From: Persicaria tinctoria
Taxonomy: Eukaryota; Streptophyta; Magnoliopsida; Caryophyllales; Polygonaceae
Reading direction: 5' to 3'
Assembly (NCBI GenBank): GCA_037127255.1
Contig: JBANSL010000013.1
Location: 17,380,688 to 17,444,687, forward strand
DNA: 64,000 nt
Part shown: piece after piece, positions 57,387 through 64,000 of the stretch
Numbering within the stretch: the first letter of the stretch is position 1
Layout of the letters: each line of letters begins with the position of its first letter
Notes under the pieces: generated by a model
The model's database searches: none
What the model saw: only the letters and a program-made list of their open reading frames with translations
Told to the model about the DNA's origin: nothing
Position numbers and translations under genes: made by a program

Positions 57387-59400
57387 TGCCCCGTCTCTCT
57401 CGTCAGCTCGCTGTCCTCCTGGAGGCTGCATCTCTCCATCGTCGACCACCTTCGAAGGCTTCGTCCTAGCGTCACCATCTCCTTCCCGCCGCACCATCCT
57501 CTCGTAGTCTGTCTCTCACCGCCTTCTGTACCCTTTTCTATGGAGGTAACATATCTCTCCTCTTTCCTATCTGGGCTCTCTCTTTGCTTCCCAAATTCTA
57601 GGGTTTAGGGTTCGAAATTTTGAGATTCCAAACTCAAATTTGTTTATTTCACTTCCTGATTCAATTGATTTTTTATTGTGAATTGATTGTTTCATGTGGT
57701 CGTCTTCTTCTGAATCATCGACTTCATCCAAAGCGTGGATCTCGCTGCAGCGGTTGCAAGTAGGTCGTGTTCGCTGTTCTCACTGTAAGTGTGTTTGATT
57801 TTCGTTGTAGCAAGCAACTATATACTGATTTTCATGCTAATATGATGCTTGAAAGGGAAGTGAAGTTAATACACTTCTCGGATGAGTTCTGAAACCAGTT
57901 GTTGTGTTGTGTCAGTTGCACTATAAGTGGATTCAATATAGTAATTTCAAGAGTGAATTTGGGAGTTGGAAGAATGAATTTGGTTGCATAAATGAAATTT
58001 CTCTTTTGCCTGTTTAGTTTTGAATAGGCCTTAGGCATTTGATAGAGCTTCTAAATTTGTAGTTCTTTCCTTTTGCAGTACAAGGCAGGTTGTTGTGAAC
58101 CAGTGAAGCCTTCGTCTATCCCCTGGACTGTAACTTATCAGGCTGGCTTGTCATTGACATCGAATTTCTTGATCTGAAGATCTACAATGTGAATGTGAGC
58201 TTTGCTGATCAACTTAGTTTACTAACTTGTGTTCCTTTTGATGCAATCTCTAACCCATGAATGTCAAGGTATTTTCTCTCCTCTCTTCCTCTTTCAGGTA
58301 CCTACAAATTTTCAGATCCTTCAACTTTCAAATTCTTTCATTTTTGCTAATTGTTGCTCTAGTATGATCGATTTCAAACAATTTGATATGGTTTTCTTTC
58401 CCCTTCTATTCTGCATAATTCAATTTGAGACTCGTGGGAATGACCTCTCTGAAATTTTCCATTGATTGAGACTTGAATCTCTTTACATAGAAACAGACTC
58501 TCCAATGTACGAGGTATGTTTGTTCTCCCATCTTCAGTCGATTTCTCTTTAATATACTGGTTCCTAGGTCCTTCAACATGTCTAGGTTTATGATATTTTA
58601 ATTTCGATCAATTCTCAAATGATAGGATTTGTTATTCGTTGCAATTTAAGATTTTCAATTGATTACATGTCTGATTTTCTATTTGCCCCTTGTTCTTATT
58701 TAACTGCATATTGCAAAGTTCACATTTTCTTTTCCTTCAGCTTGACCTTAACAGGGGCAGATAGTAAAAAAAAGCCAAACTCTTTGCTATATCGAACAAC
58801 TGGGTGGTTTGTTTGCAATAGAGGTTACTGACCTATTTAATCATGCAAATTGCATCTAATTTTAGTGAGATGTCTTCGTTTGCTTTCTCCTTCCACCTAG
58901 GTTCTAGGATCTCTGTCACCTTTGTTCACTTGACATGTTTTCCTATTTACTCATGGAAATTGCATCTTATTTTAGTGAGATGTCTTCTTTTGCTTTCTCC
59001 TTCCACCTAGATTCTAGGATCTGTCATCTTTGTGCACTTGACATGTTTTAAAACACTACCTTTTTTTTCCTTATGTGGTCTGTAGATGGAAAAAAGGAAA
59101 GTTAAACTTAAATTTTGATGTTTTTTTATTCATCATTATTCTAATATACAGTAGGGGCAAACTTAACTGATGCTTCACTGTCTTTATGGATTGATGCCAT
59201 TGGGAAATAACTGGCATGTAGTGACATAAGCTCTTGTAACTATCTTATTGAAATATACTTCAGTATTAATGCATTCATATTGTTCGAAAGACTAGATTTG
59301 TCATGAGAACATACTTCCTATTTAATGATAAAAAATGTAAATGGCATTGTTCCAAATGTGTAACTGGAAATTTATCTTCAACTGAAAATAATATATTTTT
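57387..59400 (+). other. Gene-like, intron-like sequence without a recognised protein
   Basis: T-rich sequence with possible splice sites and a leader-like start near 57050 (CT-rich, ATG at 57080). Possibly host DNA captured by the CACTA element at 56768. No exon could be assigned to a protein. Confidence 0.3.
58832..59050. repeat. 110-bp tandem duplication
   Basis: CCTATTTAATCATG... (58832) is repeated from 58942, with shared TTTTAGTGAGATGTCTTC, CTCCTTCCACCTAG and CACTTGACATGTTTT blocks and about ten differences. Confidence 0.85.
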
Positions 59401-59454
59401 AATTAGGGTTTGGATCCCGTTAGGACCCCTCATCGGGTTCGATTCGTCGCCTTC

Positions 59455-60078
59455 TCAGACAATCAATGTTTCAGCCCGTGCGGTTAGGTGGCCACGACCC
59501 GCATCGTAGAGATGCTTGGTCGCCGACTCGCCATCGATGCTCACTGTAATCGCTTTCCGCCGCCTCGAAATAAAATTAAAGGCCAAGGATGTCGTCTGGA
59601 GATCAGTCGCCGCCGCCGCCGCTCTCCACAAGATTGCAAGACCACCGCGCCGCCTCTCCGGGCGGGCACCCTGTACATCGCGCCGCTCTGCAGTACCACC
59701 ACTACCACCCCGTTTGTTATGTCCACGCCATCGTCGTTGGGCCTCCATCGAGCCTCTACCGGACTACGATCGGCGTTGATAGGTCAGGTGCGCCCGCGGA
59801 ACCCTACGCCGTCGTCGAGGTCAAGGCAGAAGGAGGGACAAGGGGCCGAGGATGCCGCTTCAAAATCCGCCGCCGTTGTCTACGATTCTGAATCTGAACG
59901 AGGAAGAAGGACAATTAGGGCTAACTACAAAATTGGCCCGGAGTTCTCAACAAATTGCGAAATTGGCCCGATCTTTCCTAGTAATTACAGCAATCGATCA
60001 AAGCTTTCAAGGTTGTAGGTTTTTGTCCCAGCAGACTCCTATTTCCAATAAGAGGATTACCAGGGGCAAGACCGCATA
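59455..60078. other. GC-rich stretch with overlapping open frames
   Basis: Frames on both strands (for example 59488-60018, +) are Arg/Pro/Ser-rich and open mainly because of composition. No family recognised. Confidence 0.3.
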
Positions 60079-60459
60079 ACATTAAAGCCTCAAGTCAAGA
60101 TCAGGAAGTTCTCAAAGACCTTTGTCTTTCTCCTTTAACAAATATGGCTTTATTTCATTTATTTACTTAATGACTTTTGTTAATTAAAGTATAGCGCTTT
60201 CATATGGCACAACCTAGCAAGGAGTTGCGAGGCATAAGGACCGTCAAGGCCAAGTGCAGCAGTCGTGTTCATAGTGGCCTCTACGGCCGGATCGCATTAG
60301 ATTCATAATCGGATAAGTTCTTCTCCCTTTTGATATCATGTAGCCTACAATTAATACTTATATCTACGATTCGACTAGCACCTTAGAATTGATTTCTTAA
60401 AAGAAATTATATGAAATTTCCATCAAAGTTGCCAGAGTATAGCAGCAAGGGATTCGATT

Positions 60460-60940
60460 ATGGGTCAACAACAAAGCGTCAAGCTCATAACCCAAGAGTC
60501 AGCCAATCAAGGCCAACAGATCGCCATTCAAGGCCAGAAAATAGCCAATCAAGGCCAACAGATAGCCAATAAAGGCTAGAAAATAGCCACTCAAGGCCAA
60601 CAGTTCGCCACTTAAGGCCAATTCTCGCCACTCATAGGCCATTTAGGTGATCGTCAATTAGGACCAAAAGAAAAGCCAATCACAGGCCAAATGCGTAGAA
60701 GCCGCCAAAGGCCAATTATAATCCGTCACCGTTAGGGGCCGATTGCTTATGCCACTTAAGGCCAATAGTAACCGCTCATAGGCCATCAAGATGGACGCCA
60801 TTTAAGGCCAATAGTAGCCGCTCACAGGCCATCAAGATGGACGCCATTTAAGGCCAATAGTCGCCATTTACAGGCCAGCTAATGGACACCAATTGAGGTC
60901 AATAGTCGCCGTTTGTAGGCCAAAGTCCCTGCACCAATTA
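60460..60940 (+). repeat. 21-bp then 46-bp GGCCA tandem repeats, decayed heptad-coding frame
   Basis: From 60501 units of 21 bp (GCCAATCAAGGCCAACAGATA type) run for about six copies. The frame from ATG 60460 reads MGQQQSVKLITQESANQGQQ, then repeats of IA-x-QGQ-[QK], and stops at TAG (60577-60579). From 60751 units of 46 bp start at 60751, 60797 and 60843, and a 45-bp step leads to 60888. The 21-bp part looks like former coding sequence for a Gln-rich seven-residue repeat. Confidence 0.7.
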
Positions 60941-61059
60941 CGGTCAATATTCTTCAACCATGGGTGATCAAGAGAGTTTACGCAACTTGTTATCCAAGTA
61001 CCCATCTACGAGATCAAGGATCAACTAAGTGATAAAGGGGAAAATCCAAGTGTAAGCAT

Positions 61060-61440
61060 AAAAATTCCCAAGGACCGGAAATTATCGGCCTCCTTCAACA
61101 CTGATAAGTGCTAAAGAAGCCCAAGGAGCAATTGAGAGAGCAAAACTAAGCGAGCCCATTAAGGCCCAAGGGCATTATTGTCTTTCCTACGGTAACCATC
61201 AAACCCTAATTTTGATTATAAAACATAAAATATGCCTCCATCAGAGAGGATGAATCAGAACAATACTGACTTGAGCGTCAGAGGGACCTCCGGGGAGACA
61301 AGCCCCGCCCCGACCTCGTTTGTTCTTGTTTCACAGGCTAGAGTTCGTGTTGAGATCACCATCAAGATCGGTCTCCATCAACAGTTATTGAGAGCAGATT
61401 TATGCATTCACACAAACCTCTCCAAAATAATTTTTATTTA
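61060..61440 (+). mobile_element. Possible LTR fragment
   Basis: A TATA-like TATAAAACATAAAATA near 61220 is followed by ACTTGAGCGTCAGAGGG, a phrase common in plant gypsy LTRs. No second copy or boundary found. Confidence 0.35.
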
Positions 61441-61880
61441 AAAAATCATCACTTCTAATAAAAAAAATGTTACAATTAATTATTGCTATCTAAACCCATA
61501 GCTGAATTAATTATAAAAATTATCTCAAACCATATAAATATAACTTAAATTTAATATTTTAAAAAATTAATTAGATTATTTACATATCATTAAAAGTGAA
61601 TAAATACTTAAGTTTCCACTTGCAATTGATTTAATAAGCAATTTAGGGCGATCTTCTGAGAAAAACTAGCAAAAAAAAGCAGTTAAGCATGCATTATATA
61701 TTGTTTTAAACCTAACAATCAGTGTAGTTTGTTATCTATTGAAGAAAAAAAAGTGTGCATACATTATTCACCCAACAATGATTTTTATTTGAGCATTGAA
61801 TAAATTGTGGGATGAAGATAAATTGATATTTTATTAAGAAAAATAAAGATCTTGAAATATTTTTTAATAGCGTTTTTTTA
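61441..61880. other. AT-rich intergenic DNA
   Basis: Nothing recognised. Confidence 0.4.
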
Positions 61881-63187
61881 GGGCTTGTTTGGTATCGATT
61901 CCCGGGAATCAAAAAATGGGAATGAGAATGAGTGATAACGGGCATGGTGTTTGGTACTACAAAACCCAGAATGAAATCGATTACCGGGTAATCCTCTCAT
62001 CCCCATTTTTGGGCATTTTTCATTCCTCACTGAAAGGTAGGGGATGAGCCATTACCGTTTTCCTATCCTCCCCAACTCAAGCCCTACAGTGCTCCAACCT
62101 CCTGTCGCCACTGCTCCCACCACCACCGGGTGCCGCCTCTGCCCACACCACCACCGGCTGCCGCCTCTGCCCACACCACCACCGGCTGCCGCCTCTTCCC
62201 CTACCACCACTGGCTACCGCCGCTGCCGCTACCACCACCTCCCTCTTTCATCTCTGCAAGCCTCGTCCAATCGCGGCACCACCACCTTCGTCCAGATCTC
62301 TCCCCCCGTTCAGATCTACCCTCGTCGCCGTCATCATCCGTCCATCGACAGTTCCGTTCATCTCCACAATACCGTCCAGTCCCGTCATCTTCCCTCCATC
62401 GCCGCCTTCGTTCATCTCCATGCTCTCGTTCAGATCTGCACTCATCACCTCCGCCGGCCTGCTTCAGATCCGCCTGTGTCGGCCCCTGTCCAGATTTGCC
62501 GCCCTTTTCCCTACCTGAGTCTGGATCCGCCTCCCTACTTGTTGCAGTCGAACACCGTCACCGCCCAATCCTCTCCTTGTTGCCCCTACCACCACTGGCT
62601 ACCACTGCTGCCGCCACCACCACTTCCCTCTTTCATCTCTGCAAGCCTCGTCCAATCGCGACACCACCACCTTCGTCCAGATCTCTCCCCCCGTTCAGAT
62701 CTACCCTCGTCGCCGTCATCATCCGTCCATCGACAGTTCCGTTCATCTCCACAGTCCCGTCCAGTCCCATCATTTTCCTTCCATCGCCACCTTCGTTCAT
62801 CTCCATGCTCGCGTTCAGATCTGCGCTGATCACCTCCGTCGGCCTGCTTCAGATCCGCCTGTGTCGGCCCCTGTCCAGATCTGCCGCCCTTTTCCCTACC
62901 TGAGTCTGGATCCGCCTCCCTCTTTGTTGCAGTCGAACACCGTCACCGCCCAATCCTCTCCTTGTTGCAGTCGATCTCCACCACTGCCCAAATCTCCCTT
63001 TTTCCATATTTACCCAAATTTATTAAAATTTGTGTATTTTGATGATGAATTTATGTAATTCATAGGTAAAATTTGTGTATTTTTTTGTTAAATTTGAGAG
63101 ATTGGATTTGAGTTTTTGAATTGGATATGTTAAATTTGGGTATTTTTAAGGTTGAATTTTCATTCCCGAATCATACCAAACAACATG
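61881..63187. mobile_element. Harbinger-like non-autonomous element with CT-rich tandem interior
   Basis: The left end GGGCTTGTTTGGTATCGATT with CCCGGGAATC is mirrored on the right by CATTCCCGAATCATACCAAA. The interior is a Cys/Pro-codon-like CCACCACC-rich sequence with a large tandem duplication. No transposase. Confidence 0.55.
62201..62970. repeat. 385-bp tandem duplication
   Basis: Copies start at CTACCACCACTGGCTACC (62201 and 62586) and run colinearly with few substitutions to CTCCTTGTTGC. Confidence 0.92.
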
Positions 63188-63233
63188 CATCGGTAATGGC
63201 TTATTCCAATTTTTTATTTCCATTCCAATTTCC

Positions 63234-64000
63234 ATGTAACACCCCTTTTAGCTCCCAAAGGAGTGTTGCAGCGCCAGTGAATCCGCAGACTTTAATGTCT
63301 TTGAATTCACCTGAGGCTTATAGGGACATGCAACCATGCTCCCATAAACAAGATGATAATTTAAATAAAATAAAATAGGCGGTAGTCAATTAAATATCCT
63401 ACTTTAAAATATCCAATCACAATACATAAAAATACCAAAACCATAAAGTATGAATAACTTTCAAAATAGCTGAAATTCAAGTAGTGATGCGAAAACTTTA
63501 GAGGTTCAAAAGTTGTGGTAAAAGATTCAATAAATGATAGTCCGCTCTTCAACTCTCTCCTGCTCCGCCGCTTGCACTAGACCTGTGGAATATGGTCTGG
63601 TGTTTCGTGAGTACGAAGGACACCAACCATCCAATAAATAAGATGGTTAGTACAATTAAGACTGGCAAATGATAGGAAAAATGTTCAGACTTTAACCTTA
63701 CAGTGACTATAAAACGGTATGTTATAGGTTAAGGGAAAGACACGAATGTTTAAAGTGGAAACTGAATAAAAAGGTAAAAATTCGCAACATAACTCGGATG
63801 ATCATAATGATCGATTATATGATAAGAAAAGGAATTATACCCTAGACAGATGAGTATAATAACTGAAGTGATCACCTATTCAATAATCGATAATAACAAT
63901 AATGTAAATAAAACAATATAAAACATAGTGACACGGGTCCAGACTCAACTAGGACTGCGACCTGAGACTTTGAAGTCTAATCGTACCACGAGTCCAGACT
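63234..64000 (+). mobile_element. Possible LTR start continuing past the window
   Basis: TGTAACACCCCTTTTAGC has the form of many plant gypsy LTR starts, and the following 770 bases are non-coding. The ACGAGTCCAGACT/GTCCAGACTC phrases repeat at 63938 and 63990. The partner LTR would lie outside. Confidence 0.35.

Noticed and set aside
1..64000. CRISPR arrays, bacterial operons, rRNA genes or an integrated virus
   Set aside because: The phased arrays have variable, non-spacer-like intervals and lie in a plant transposon. No rRNA signature was seen, and reverse-transcriptase remnants fit plant LINE and copia elements.

Overview
The window is plant nuclear DNA, most likely from a eudicot. It has spliced genes, a plant peptide-N-glycosidase A homologue, an EP1-type lectin glycoprotein, and dense layers of plant transposons (MULE, CACTA, hAT, Harbinger and Stowaway MITEs, Helitrons, LINEs, LTR elements). 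The species cannot be named from the sequence. Only two loci look like intact host protein genes: a single-exon PNGase A-like gene (17114-18928, +) and a two-exon EP1-like lectin/PAN glycoprotein (21336-25025, +).

Layout. 1-8300: AT-rich transposon debris, comprising a Helitron 3' end, a 32-bp repeat array, a LINE RNase H remnant, a truncated LINE with a 19-bp target duplication, and two copies of an unnamed repeat with a long hairpin. 8302-16008: a 7.7-kb Mutator-like element with degenerate terminal repeats, an 8/9 target duplication, a decayed transposase (+) and a spliced DUF1985/Ulp1-like protease gene (-). 16009-25025: the two host genes among small elements with clean target duplications. 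25026-28250: intron-containing fragments of MSH6 and the katanin p80 subunit. 28700-34100: LINE, hAT, LTR and Harbinger pieces and a receptor-kinase fragment. 34165-40497: a copia remnant split by a 5.5-kb CACTA element. 40598-56540: one very large LTR retrotransposon with 2.7-kb LTRs, no recognisable coding capacity inside, and a 4.7-kb Helitron in its 3' LTR. 56541-64000: another CACTA end, unassigned gene-like DNA, tandem repeats, a Harbinger-like element and a possible LTR start.

The most interesting system is in the MULE. A nonamer, AAC-NN-GACA (NN is TG, AT, GT or TA), occurs about 40 times in nine arrays. Within arrays the copies are spaced 21 or 22 bp apart, two helical turns. Arrays lie in introns of both genes, in the spacer between them, upstream of both, and in one case inside the transposase reading frame. 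Because the element also carries a DUF1985/Ulp1-like gene, this resembles the Arabidopsis VANDAL elements, whose VANC proteins bind short repeated motifs in their own element and remove its silencing. The parallel is inference; the arrays and their spacing are read directly from the sequence.

Other notable points: the Helitron insertion has its undisturbed target site preserved in the partner LTR, a small inversion lies at the start of the 5' LTR, and there is a perfect 26-bp inverted repeat at 29978-30063.
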